Source: an uncultured Clostridium sp.
GTDB lineage: Bacteria; Bacillota; Clostridia; TANB77; CAG-508
Reading direction: 5' to 3'
Length of the DNA: 43,292 bases
Assembly: GCA_948467495.1 (NCBI GenBank)
Contig: CAOKEO010000014.1
Span: 1-43,292, forward strand
Of the stretch, positions 8,940 to 17,865 are shown piece by piece. The position numbers were made by a program, and so were the translations under genes. The notes beneath the pieces were generated by a model. That model was not told the origin of the DNA, ran no database searches, and was given only the letters and a program-made list of their open reading frames with translations. Positions within the stretch are counted from its first letter, which is position 1, and the number at the start of each line of letters is the position of its first letter.

Positions 8940-10133
8940 TTATCTGTTATATCCTGTTTTAGTAACAATACTATTACTAATTGTTTTTACTGTTTCAGAT
9001 GGTGTATAATCTGGTTCTCCAAAAGCTTCCTTATGTAATTCACTTACATTACTTTGTAAAGTAATTGGAACACCATACCACCTATCTAAGGTAATTCCCT
9101 TTGTATCATATGGCCAACCAATACTTTCTGATATTCTAAAGCTAGCAGCACTTGGCATCAATGCAAAAATATCTCCTGCTGTTATATTGGTATATACTTT
9201 TGGCAATATAAAATCAATAAAGCGATTCATCTCACTTACATTTTTGGTTTTCAATTTATTGGTCATGGCTTCAATTACAGTTCTCATTCTTTCAGTTCTT
9301 TTATAATCTCCTCCAGCTGTATAACGAATTCTTGAATAAGCTACTGCTTGTACTCCATTTAAAGTTTGCCTTCCCGTTGATGCTACTTTCGCATCTGATT
9401 TACCTGTTACTTTTGCTGTTTCCACTATATAGGAATTGAGATATTTCAACTCTTCTTGTGATTCTACATTAATGGTAACTCCTCCTAATTGATCAACTGC
9501 TTCTGCCACTGCATCAAAATTAACGGTAACAAATTCTTTAATATTCAAATCCAAATTGGTATTTAATGTTTTAATAGCAAGAGGGGCTGAACCATAAGAA
9601 TAAGCATGTGTTATTTTATCTAATCCGTGTCCTTCTATTTGAACATAGGTATCTCGATAAACAGAGATTAATTTTACCTCTTTTGTCTTATTGTTAATAC
9701 TTGCAATAATGATACAGTCACTTCTATTTCCTCTATCTAAATTATTATCTCTACTATCTACCCCAAAAATGGCAATATTTCGATAGCCCGATAAATTAGC
9801 AGATATTTCATCTGAAATTCCTAAATCTCCTTCGTCAATATCTACTTGTTGTAATTTTCCTAATTTATTACTAATAAACCAGTAAACACTTCCTAAAAGA
9901 ATAGCCAATAAAATAACTAACACTAAAACTATTTTTCCAAATAATTTTAATTTTCCCTTTTTCTTCTTTCCTTTTTTGTTATTTGTACGATTATTATTTT
10001 GTTTTCTCATTGTTTCTGGCCTTTCTTGTTTCTTATTTTTTTGAAATGCTTTTGGCAATTCATCTTCTTCTCTATCCTTTTGAAATGCCTTTGGTAATTC
10101 ATCTTCTCCATCATAACTATGTTTTCCTGCCAT
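8940..10133 (-). CDS. LytR-CpsA-Psr (LCP) family wall-polymer ligase
   Basis: 397 residues. A charged cytoplasmic head of about 60 residues is followed by one membrane helix (about 64-87) and an extracellular LCP domain with IAIFGVDSRDNNLDRGNRSD, VYRDTYVQI, KITHAYSYG and QAVAYSRIRYT, including the Arg and Asp residues that bind the polyprenyl pyrophosphate. LCP proteins transfer lipid-linked glycopolymers to peptidoglycan, which fits its place just upstream of the polysaccharide operon. The head contains a tandem repeat of EDELPKAFQK. ATG with CGGAGG ribosome site. Confidence 0.93.
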   Translation of the reverse strand: MAGKHSYDGEDELPKAFQKDREEDELPKAFQKNKKQERPETMRKQNNNRTNNKKGKKKKGKLKLFGKIVLVLVILLAILLGSVYWFISNKLGKLQQVDIDEGDLGISDEISANLSGYRNIAIFGVDSRDNNLDRGNRSDCIIIASINNKTKEVKLISVYRDTYVQIEGHGLDKITHAYSYGSAPLAIKTLNTNLDLNIKEFVTVNFDAVAEAVDQLGGVTINVESQEELKYLNSYIVETAKVTGKSDAKVASTGRQTLNGVQAVAYSRIRYTAGGDYKRTERMRTVIEAMTNKLKTKNVSEMNRFIDFILPKVYTNITAGDIFALMPSAASFRISESIGWPYDTKGITLDRWYGVPITLQSNVSELHKEAFGEPDYTPSETVKTISNSIVTKTGYNR

Positions 10134-10201
10134 TTTTATTCCTCCGTTCTTTTTCTTCTACTTAATTCATTTTATTATACAAAATTATATACTCTTTATT
10201 A

Positions 10202-10315
10202 AGTTTCATTATATTTTTTATTGATAACAAATCGGGCAAACCAATGAGTTACAGTCTGTTATTTATTACAGACTGTGCGATATTGGGAGTTATCAATCAA
10301 AAATATAATGAAACT
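10202..10315. repeat. Nested hairpin element, copy 1 (core without REP-like ends)
   Basis: Outer arms GTTTCATTATATTTTT and AAAATATAATGAAAC pair; inside come GATAAC/GTTATC, CCAAT/ATTGG and the apical ACAGTCTGT/ACAGACTGT. An unpaired CGGG-containing stretch faces a GGGAG on the other side. Same architecture and plus-strand orientation as the elements at 17641, 28727 and 33071, but the stems carry different, still complementary bases. It fills the gap between LCP and argS. Confidence 0.75.
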
Positions 10316-10344
10316 CTAATCTCAAAAATTATAAATAATTTATA

Positions 10345-12052
10345 TCACATCTTATTTGGCATTTCAATCCCCAGTAAACCTGCACCTATTCTCAAAACCT
10401 TGCCAACACTATAGGTTAGGTAAACTCTAGCATTTTGCAACTCTTTATCCTCTACCATAATTTTATTCTCATTATAAAAACTGCTAAACGCCTTAGCCAA
10501 ATCAATCAAATATCTTGCCAAAATAGAAGGCTCGTCCTTCTCTGTCACTTGTATTAAAACATCTTGAAAAGCATACATTAACTTAACAATAGCTTGTGAA
10601 TACTCATCTAATAACTTTTCTGTATTAATTTCCTCTACCTTTGGTATATATCCCACTTTTTCTAACACACTTTTCGTTCGTACATAAGTATATTGGATAT
10701 AAGGTCCGGTTTCTCCTTGAAAATTTAATACATTGTCCCAATCAAATATCTGGTCTTTGATAATAGTATTGGCTAGATTATGGAAAACAACTGCTCCTAT
10801 CCCAATCTTTTTAGCCTCTATTTCTGGATTTTCCATCTCCGGATTTTTTTCTTTTATCACATCTTCTACTCGATGAATGGATTCTGTTAGTAAGTCCTCT
10901 ACTTTAATCACATTGCCTTCTCTGGTAGACATCTTTCCCGTGCTTAAACGTACCATACCATATTGCACATGTCTTAGCCCTTGTTTGCATTTCTCTGGTA
11001 TATCTAAATATTGTGCTACTTCAAATAATTGTTTAAAATGTAAAGCTTGTTCATAAGCTACTACATATAAGCATTTATCAAAATCATATGTTTCTGCTCG
11101 ATAACGAATAGCAGCTAAATCTCTTGTGACATAAATACTAGAACCGTTGGATTTTTTTATCATGCAAACGCCTAATCCCTTATCTTCTAAATCTACAATT
11201 TGAGCTCCTTCTGATTCTTTCAAAACATTGGCTTGTTCCAATAACTCATAAACTTTATCCATTTTATTCATGTAAAAAGATTCTCCAATTACAGCATCAA
11301 ATCCGAATGCCTAGCATATCATAGATTTTTTGAAATTCCTTTAAACTAACTGTTTTAAATCTTTCCCATAGTTCTACACAATCGTTATCCTTTTGTTCCA
11401 GTAATCGAAAGTTCTCTCTACAAGCATCTAAAACCGTTTCATCTTCTTTACAGAGTTCATTAATTCTAATATAGATTTTCATTAATTCTTCAATGGGGTT
11501 CTCGTCTAAATTATATTCATTTCCCCATCTTTTGTAACCTTCTATCAATTTCCCAAATTGTGTCCCATAATCTCCTAAATGGTTCATGCCAATGGTGTTA
11601 TAACCCAAATACTGGTATATGCTATATAAAGCTGATCCTATCACCGTTGTTCTTAAATGCCCTATATGAAATGGTTTAGCAATATTAGGAGAAGAGTATT
11701 CCACTAATATATTTTTGCCTTTTCCTATTTCTGACTTTCCATATGCTTCCTTTTTATCTATCTGTGTTAATACCTCTTCTGTTAAAGCTTGTCTATTGCT
11801 ATAAAAATTTAGATAGCCACCTAACACTTCTACCTTTTCTATGATAGTTTCATCTATTACTAACTTGTCTTTTATTTCATTGGCTATTTGTGGTGGTGCT
11901 TTTTTTAACTCTTTGGCAAGACGAAAACAGGGAAATGCATAGTCTCCATTTTTTACGTCTTTTGGTATTTCTATGTATGCTTCTAATTCTTTTTCATTGA
12001 AATTAGTTGCTTTAGCAATTTGTTTGGCAATTTCTTGTTTAAAGTTTGTCAT
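10345..12052 (-). CDS. argS: Arginyl-tRNA synthetase, interrupted by a +1 frameshift at CGG
   Basis: The gene is readable in two frames: 11306-12052 (249 codons) and 10348-11304 (319 codons), together 568 residues, a normal ArgS length. The first part has the N-terminal add-domain and the HIGH motif (residues 129-132, FHIGHLRT); the second has the KMSK-equivalent KMSTREG and the anticodon-binding domain ending in GAGLLGIEMPNKM. Frame 0 reads MLGIRI then TGA. Skipping the C of CGG at 11303-11305 gives MLGI-G-FDAVIGESFYMNKM, the expected continuation. ArgS charges tRNA-Arg and is normally essential, so either CGG is bypassed, a second copy exists, or the base is an error. GGAGGAAAT precedes the ATG. 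Confidence 0.9.
11303..11305 (-). other. Predicted +1 recoding site (CGG) in argS
   Basis: Minus-strand context ATT-CGG-ATT-TGA. Reading ATT, skipping C, then GGA-TTT-GAT restores the ArgS frame. The stop two codons downstream of CGG would otherwise end the protein at 251 residues. Confidence 0.7.
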
Positions 12053-12227
12053 ATTTCCTCCATTCTTTATCCTTATTAATAAAATCTACATCACTTTTTA
12101 TGGCATCTTCTAACTCTAACCTTATTTGAAATATTTCCTTTTTGGAAATTTTTTGATTCGTTTTTATGGCAATATCAATGTCACTTTTTGCATTTTTCGT
12201 CCCTCTTGCATAACTACCAAATTTATT
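12039..12227 (-). pseudogene. Remnant of a minimal nucleotidyltransferase (MNT-like)
   Basis: An open stretch without a start codon reads KFGSYARGTKNAKSDIDIAI and continues through LEDAIKSDVDFIN to a stop inside the start of argS. GSxARG followed by SDIDI is the nucleotidyltransferase core motif of minimal (antitoxin-type MntA-like) nucleotidyltransferases; the second Asp block (DVDFI) is also present. The 5' part is missing: the frame meets a TAA inside the end of galE. It overlaps both neighbours, so it is a decayed fragment left between galE and argS. Confidence 0.7.
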
Positions 12228-13221
12228 TCTTTATATAATTCCAAGCATCTCGACACATATCCTCTAATGTTTTGGTCGCTTCCCAATCTAGCTCACTTTT
12301 TGCTTTTTGAGGGTCTGCATAGCAGGTAGCAATATCTCCTGCCCTTCTAGGTGCTATCTGGTAAGGTACTTGTTTACCAGTTGCCTTTTCAAATGCTTTC
12401 ACCATATCTAATACACTATAACCTGTTCCTGTTCCTAAATTATAAATATATAGACCTTGTCCTTCTTTGTCCAACTTATTCAAGGCTTTTAAATGACCTT
12501 TGGCTAAATCTACCACATGGATATAATCTCTAACACCAGTTCCATCTGGTGTATCATAATCATTACCAAATATCGATAACTGTTTTAATTGTCCATTAGC
12601 TACACGAACAATATATGGCATTAAATTATTCGGAATTCCTTGTGGCTCTTCTCCAATAAATCCACTTTCATGGGCTCCTACTGGATTGAAATATCTTAAA
12701 ATACAAATGTCCCATGTATTGTCTGATTGATAAATATCTTTTAGCATTTGTTCAATAAATAGTTTCGTATTTCCATATGGATTAGTAGTTCCACCTACTT
12801 TAGAATTCTCTGTTAAAGGAATTGTTTCTGGTTCCCCATATACTGTAGCAGAAGAACTAAAAATGAATTTTTTACATCCATATTTTCTCATGACGTCTAA
12901 TAACACTAATGCTCCTGAAATATTATTATGATAGTATTCAATTGGTTTTTGAACCGATTCTCCTACTGCTTTATAGCCAGCAAAATTGATAACTGCCTCA
13001 ATTTGATTTTCTTCAAATACCTTTTCTAGTTGCTCCCTATTTTTATAGTCCATTTCATAAAATTTAAAGTCTTTTCCAGTTATCTTTTTAATGGATTCTA
13101 ATACTTTTGCATTACTATTTGAAAAGTTATCTAGAATAATAATTTCTTTTCCTTGTTCTAATAATTCTACTGCAGTGTGACTTCCAATAAATCCTGCTCC
13201 TCCCGGTAATAAAACTGCCAT
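12223..13221 (-). CDS. galE: UDP-glucose 4-epimerase
   Basis: 332 residues, extended SDR fold. GGAGFIGS (residues 7-14) is the NAD-binding loop; SSSATVYGEPETIPL supplies the catalytic Ser, and YGNTK the Tyr-x3-Lys pair. LRYFNPVGAHESG, YDTPDGTGVRDYIHVVDLA and APRRAGD are GalE-specific blocks for UDP-sugar binding. It interconverts UDP-glucose and UDP-galactose (and perhaps the N-acetyl forms), supplying donors to the nearby polysaccharide operon. The usual VTGGAGYIG is VLLPGGAGFIG here, a mild variant. Confidence 0.96.
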   Translation of the reverse strand: MAVLLPGGAGFIGSHTAVELLEQGKEIIILDNFSNSNAKVLESIKKITGKDFKFYEMDYKNREQLEKVFEENQIEAVINFAGYKAVGESVQKPIEYYHNNISGALVLLDVMRKYGCKKFIFSSSATVYGEPETIPLTENSKVGGTTNPYGNTKLFIEQMLKDIYQSDNTWDICILRYFNPVGAHESGFIGEEPQGIPNNLMPYIVRVANGQLKQLSIFGNDYDTPDGTGVRDYIHVVDLAKGHLKALNKLDKEGQGLYIYNLGTGTGYSVLDMVKAFEKATGKQVPYQIAPRRAGDIATCYADPQKAKSELDWEATKTLEDMCRDAWNYIKK

Positions 13222-13263
13222 TTCTTATTCTCCGCCTTTCTTATGTTTTTTTTCATTTTTATA

Positions 13264-13312
13264 TATTAGTCCGACCATAAAGAACGAAATTTTACTATAT
13301 ATTGTAACTTTT
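13264..13312. repeat. 50-bp intergenic repeat, copy 1
   Basis: Begins ATTAGTCCGACC and ends TTGTAACTTTT; about 80% identical to 14772-14820 in the same orientation. It lies between cysS and galE. It has no T-box core (no GGTGG-type bulge partner) and no strong hairpin. Confidence 0.6.
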
Positions 13313-13320
13313 AAATTTAA

Positions 13321-14709
13321 TTACTTTTTCCTTATTTCTACTCCCTCTTTGGTATCTTTTATCTCATAACCTTTCTTTTGAATTAAATCTCTCAAGGAAT
13401 CCGATTTTGTCCAATCTTTATTCATTCTTGCTTGTTTGCGTTCCTCCACCAAATCTAAAATCTCTTGAGGAATTTCCTCTTGTTGTTTTGACATAGTTTC
13501 TTCTATTGTCAATCCCAAAACCGTATCAAACTTAGCAAGTAACTTTGCCAACTTAGGAGATTTCTTTTCCTGTCTTACTACTTCCCAAACCACTCCCATT
13601 GCTGCTGGCATATTCAAATCATCATTTATAGCCTCGTGAAATTTTTTCTCCCATGCCTCTATCTTATCATTTTCTATCTCATCTTTTCCTACCAAATGTA
13701 ATTGATAGCCATTTTTCAGTCTTTCCAACGACTTAGAAGCAGCCTCGATTCCATTCCAAGTAAAATTCAATTTATTTCGATAATGGCTTGAAAAGCTGAA
13801 TAATCGATATACCAATGGGTTATATCCTTTTTCTATCAAGTCCTTTATTAAATACACATTACCCAAACTTTTTGACATTTTTCCACCGTCAATTAGCAAG
13901 TATTCTCCATGCATCCAGTACTTGGCAGGCATTTTTCCACATTTTCCTTTGCTTTGTGCAATTTCATTTTCATGATGAGTTGGAATTAAGTCAATTCCTC
14001 CTGTATGAATATCAAATTGCTCTCCTAAATATTTTTGTGCCATGGCAGAGCATTCAATATGCCATCCCGGATAACTTAATCCCCATGGGCTATCCCATTT
14101 CATTAAATGATTTTCAGGTGCTTTAATCCATAACGCAAAATCATAGGGGCTTTTCTTTTCTGGGTCGACATTTACTCTAGCACCTGCTTTTTGCTCGTCT
14201 AAATCGATAGCAGATAAAATAGGATATTGGTCTAATTTCGCTATATCAAAATAAATAGCTGTTGAAGTTTCATAGGCATATCCTTTTTCCATTAATGCTT
14301 CTACATAGGCTAACATATCATGAATATGGTCTGTCGCCTGACAAACAATTTCAGGTGTTTCGATATTTAAAGCTTGTAAATCTTGGAAAAATAATTGGGT
14401 ATAATGTTTAGCAATTTCCATTGGTGATTTATGCTCTTCTCTTGCTGATTTTAACATTTTGTCTTCTCCTTCATCACCATCAGAAACTAAATGCCCAACA
14501 TCTGTTATATTCATAGCATGTTTTAAAGTATAACCATTATATCTTAAGGTTCTTCTTAAAACATCTTGAAACAAGTTCGTTCTCATATTTCCAATGGTAG
14601 CATCTTTGTAAACCGTTGGTCCACAAGAATAGATTTTAACCTCTTTTTCCTCCATTGGCTCAAATCTCTCTTTTGTTTTGGTCAATGTATTGTAAAAATA
14701 AATATCCAA
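13321..14709 (-). CDS. cysS: Cysteinyl-tRNA synthetase
   Basis: 462 residues, usual length. IYSCGPTVYKDATIGNMRT carries the zinc-binding Cys and the HIGH-equivalent (TIGN). WHIECSAMAQKYLG and GGIDLIPTHHENEIAQS give the other zinc ligands, and GGKMSKSLGN is the KMSKS loop. It attaches cysteine to tRNA-Cys. The start is a TTG (14707-14709) preceded by GAGGTAGACATT; no ATG or GTG fits as well. No T-box leader is visible upstream. Confidence 0.96.
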   Translation of the reverse strand: MDIYFYNTLTKTKERFEPMEEKEVKIYSCGPTVYKDATIGNMRTNLFQDVLRRTLRYNGYTLKHAMNITDVGHLVSDGDEGEDKMLKSAREEHKSPMEIAKHYTQLFFQDLQALNIETPEIVCQATDHIHDMLAYVEALMEKGYAYETSTAIYFDIAKLDQYPILSAIDLDEQKAGARVNVDPEKKSPYDFALWIKAPENHLMKWDSPWGLSYPGWHIECSAMAQKYLGEQFDIHTGGIDLIPTHHENEIAQSKGKCGKMPAKYWMHGEYLLIDGGKMSKSLGNVYLIKDLIEKGYNPLVYRLFSFSSHYRNKLNFTWNGIEAASKSLERLKNGYQLHLVGKDEIENDKIEAWEKKFHEAINDDLNMPAAMGVVWEVVRQEKKSPKLAKLLAKFDTVLGLTIEETMSKQQEEIPQEILDLVEERKQARMNKDWTKSDSLRDLIQKKGYEIKDTKEGVEIRKK

Positions 14710-14771
14710 AATGTCTACCTCTTTCTTTTATTTAAGTTTTGTTTCCTTTCAAGTTATAATATACTTATATG

Positions 14772-14820
14772 ATTAGTCCAACCAGTAAAGAACGCAATTT
14801 ACTATATTATTATAACTTTT
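14772..14820. repeat. 50-bp intergenic repeat, copy 2
   Basis: Begins ATTAGTCCAACC and ends TTATAACTTTT; partner of 13264-13312. It lies between the PBP gene and cysS. On the minus strand a possible promoter runs from its end: TTGGAC, 17 bases, TATAAC. Confidence 0.6.
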
Positions 14821-14872
14821 CATTCATAACTCATCTAAAAAACACGGAAACTAAATTTCTCTTATTTTTTTA

Positions 14873-17530
14873 CTAAGTTTCTTGCTTTTTCGGATTACTT
14901 GTGGAACCATTACTAGGCGTAGTAGTTCCAGCATCTGGTTTTTGGGTAGGTTTTGTTGTACTTGTACCATTGGTATTTGTATTATTGGTTTTATTGGTAT
15001 TGGTATTCGTATTCGTGCTATTTGTATTTACTGGAGTTTTATTCGCTGTATTATTTTGTTTTTTATCTACTTTATTCTCTTTTGGTTTTGGTTTTTCCTC
15101 TTCCTTTGGTTTGATATGAATTGGACAAGTTTCTCCTATTTTACCTTTTCCTACATAATTAGAACCATTAACCGCTTTCCATAGTTGCAATTTTTCTTTT
15201 GGAACAACTCCACCATACGTATTTATACTTGTTGCCACATATTGTGAGCAATATGGTGTTGCAACTTTTCCTGTTTCAGAACAAATTGTTTGTGAACCAC
15301 CTTTTCCTTCACACTTTCCTGGTAAATTATCTGCTGTAAACATTTCTACATAGCCAGCACATCCTGTTGTTGCTAAACATCCTGTTGATTTACATACGGT
15401 TTGTTCCACAATTCCACTTGGCTTGACAAAGGTACTACCAGCCAAATCTTTATGAATATCTGTCATAACCGCATCCCAAATTTGCCCTGCTGGATTGACT
15501 GCAAATCCTGTTACTTCCTCTTTTTTATCATACCCAAACCAACAAGCAGCTGTATAATAAGGAGTAAATCCACAAAGCCATCTATCTGCACTATTATCTG
15601 TTGTTCCTGTTTTGGCTGCTACATCCATTCCACTTATAGCACAATAGGTCGCCGTTCCTTTTTTGACTGGTTCTTGTAAAATGGATTTTACTAGATAGGC
15701 ATTTTGTTCTGAAATAACTCTTCTTTTTTCTGGTTCTGGAGCTAATACAGTATTACCACTAGAATCTAGTACTTTTTCATAAAAAGTTGGCTCGATATAT
15801 TCACCATTATTGGCAATAGCAGCATAAGCTCCTGCCATTTGTAATGGACTAATTCCATCTGTCAATCCCCCTATAGCAATTGGCAAATTTTCGTCATTAT
15901 GTACGGGATTATCCTCTGCTTTATATAATGAAGTAATCCCAAAATTTCTTAGATAGTCAATGGATTTACCGGGTGTTAGCTCTTTCATAATTTTGACTTC
16001 TGGCACATTTTGGGAATAAGCAATAATGTCTCGAATATTGATTAATCCTCTATAAACATGCCCATCATTTTTCGGTTGATAGCCATTAAAATCAGTTAAT
16101 ACATCATTATATACAGTTGCTGGTGTAATTACCTTTTCTTGTAAAGCTGGTGCTATATCAGCAATTGGCTTGATAGACGAACCTGGTTGTCTTATGGCTT
16201 GAGTTGCTCGATTCATATTAGCACCTGTCTTTTGTCCTAATCCACCTGAAATTCCTAACACATTTCCCGTTTTATGATCAATCACAACAATTGCTGCTTG
16301 TGTATGCTCATTTTTTAATGTTCCATTCTCATTTTTATCCCTTCCTGCTTTGATGTAAGTATCTTTTAGGGTTTCCTGTTCAACTCTTGTCTGAATCGCA
16401 GAATCTACTGTCGAATAAATGGTAAGACCACTACTATATACATAATTTCGAGCTAATTCTCTAGAGATTTCTTTTTCTTCCATTACTTGTGACACCACTT
16501 GTTCAATAACAGCATCTGTATGGTAAGAATAACCAGAAGATGTTGTTATTTCTCCTTTTTGGAATGGTAATCCTGCTTCTGTTTTTGCTACTGCTGCCTG
16601 GTAGTCTTCCTCATTTTGTATGTAGTTAAGTTCTTTCATCTTTGCTAAAACTGTTTTTGTCTTATTTCTTATTTTTTCTGTATTATCTTTACTGGTATCA
16701 AATGGATCATAGGAATTTGGTGAACTGTTAATGCCTGCCATAAAAGCACACTCTGCTAAATCCAAATCCTTTGCACTTTTATTAAAATAATATTCTGCTC
16801 CTAATTCTACACCATGTAAATTACTTGAACCAACAAATAAAATATTCAAGTATAGTTCTAGAATCTGATCTTTTGAAATCATTCTTTCTACTTGATAAGC
16901 TTTTGCCCACTCTTTCACTTTTCTAAGAATTCCTTCCATACCAGATGCTTCATCATCTTTTGTAATATTTTTTACTAATTGTTGTGTAATGGTACTTCCT
17001 CCATAAGAACTTCCTCCCAATACTGTATTTACAATTGCTCCTGCGGTTCTTTTAAAATCCACACCACTATGTTTATAATATCTTTCATCTTCAATTGCTA
17101 TATAAGCTTTTGGCAAATACTCTGCCATATCTTCCAATGTTATGATTTTTCTTTTCTCATCGCCACTCAAATTAGCAATAACAGCTCCATTTTTGTCTAC
17201 AACAACAGAATTGGCCGCTCCTATTTTTAATTCCTCTTTTGTAATTTCAAACTCATCTCCAAAAAGTCCAAAAAACATTCCTGCGACAATTCCTGCTCCA
17301 ATCACACATAATAATAAAAATAAAACTAACATGATTTTTAATGTTAACACTAATTTAGGATGTCGTTTCGAAAATTTATTCTTTTGCGATTTTCTTACCT
17401 CAGGTTTTTTCGTTGGTACATTTGTCGTTGCTTTCCTCTTTTGCATTGTTTCTCTCTTTTTATTATTTGCTACTTTATGTGGTTTCGTCTTTTCTCTATT
17501 ATTGGTATGTTTTCCTTTATTACTTGGCAT
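14873..17530 (-). CDS. Class A penicillin-binding protein (PBP1A-type)
   Basis: 885 residues. A basic cytoplasmic head and one membrane helix (about 62-85) lead into a GT51 transglycosylase domain with EDERYYKHSGVDFKRTAGAI, GGSTITQQLVKN and a catalytic Glu, then a transpeptidase domain with QPGSSIKP (active Ser in SxxK), SQN and AAKTGTTDN (KTG). It polymerises lipid II and cross-links peptides outside the membrane. Late segments hold Cys pairs (CKSTGCLATTGC, CSETGKVATPYCSQ). The last about 70 residues are a low-complexity Asn/Thr/Lys tail, probably a wall-spanning linker. Its promoter region holds hairpin element copy 2. Confidence 0.95.
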   Translation of the reverse strand: MPSNKGKHTNNREKTKPHKVANNKKRETMQKRKATTNVPTKKPEVRKSQKNKFSKRHPKLVLTLKIMLVLFLLLCVIGAGIVAGMFFGLFGDEFEITKEELKIGAANSVVVDKNGAVIANLSGDEKRKIITLEDMAEYLPKAYIAIEDERYYKHSGVDFKRTAGAIVNTVLGGSSYGGSTITQQLVKNITKDDEASGMEGILRKVKEWAKAYQVERMISKDQILELYLNILFVGSSNLHGVELGAEYYFNKSAKDLDLAECAFMAGINSSPNSYDPFDTSKDNTEKIRNKTKTVLAKMKELNYIQNEEDYQAAVAKTEAGLPFQKGEITTSSGYSYHTDAVIEQVVSQVMEEKEISRELARNYVYSSGLTIYSTVDSAIQTRVEQETLKDTYIKAGRDKNENGTLKNEHTQAAIVVIDHKTGNVLGISGGLGQKTGANMNRATQAIRQPGSSIKPIADIAPALQEKVITPATVYNDVLTDFNGYQPKNDGHVYRGLINIRDIIAYSQNVPEVKIMKELTPGKSIDYLRNFGITSLYKAEDNPVHNDENLPIAIGGLTDGISPLQMAGAYAAIANNGEYIEPTFYEKVLDSSGNTVLAPEPEKRRVISEQNAYLVKSILQEPVKKGTATYCAISGMDVAAKTGTTDNSADRWLCGFTPYYTAACWFGYDKKEEVTGFAVNPAGQIWDAVMTDIHKDLAGSTFVKPSGIVEQTVCKSTGCLATTGCAGYVEMFTADNLPGKCEGKGGSQTICSETGKVATPYCSQYVATSINTYGGVVPKEKLQLWKAVNGSNYVGKGKIGETCPIHIKPKEEEKPKPKENKVDKKQNNTANKTPVNTNSTNTNTNTNKTNNTNTNGTSTTKPTQKPDAGTTTPSNGSTSNPKKQET

Positions 17531-17640
17531 TTTTGTTTCCTCCTTGCCAATTTTTAAAATTTAACAAATACATTATATTATATTTTTCAAAAAAAGGAAA
17601 GCTTTTATATAAATTTTTAAGAAATGATTTTGAGAGCAGG

Positions 17641-17858
17641 AAATTGCCATTTAGAACGGTCTTTTTGGCAATTTAGTTATTTTAATTAGTAAAAAGGTTT
17701 TTTATTTTTTAGGAAGCAACAATTCGGGGGGACCAGCAAGATTACAGTCTGTTATAAGATTACAGACTGTTCGCAGCTGGGAGTTGCAAATAAAAAATAA
17801 AATAACCTTTCTAAAAGATAAAAAAGATTGCCAAAAAGACCGTCCTAAATGGCAATTT
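17641..17858. repeat. Nested hairpin element, copy 2 (full length)
   Basis: Almost the whole gap of 17531-17865 is one imperfect palindrome. From outside in: REP-like ends with TTGCC...GGCAA on each side, AT-rich arms AAAGG.../...CCTTT, GCAAC/GTTGC, CCAGC/GCTGG and apical ACAGTCTGT/ACAGACTGT. The 5' side has an unpaired TTCGGGGGGA facing GGGA. Read on the minus strand, the right REP-like hairpin is followed by CTTTTTT and can end transcription from the unknown gene that stops at 17866. The remaining 110 bases of the gap hold nothing I recognise. Confidence 0.85.
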
Positions 17859-17865
17859 TTGCGTT

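Noticed and set aside
14710..14872. T-box riboswitch in front of cysS
   Set aside because: The gap is short and lacks the conserved T-box bulge, specifier stem and antiterminator pair.
17641..17858. CRISPR or integron attC site
   Set aside because: There are no regularly spaced repeats, spacers, cas genes or integrase, and the element is a single nested palindrome.
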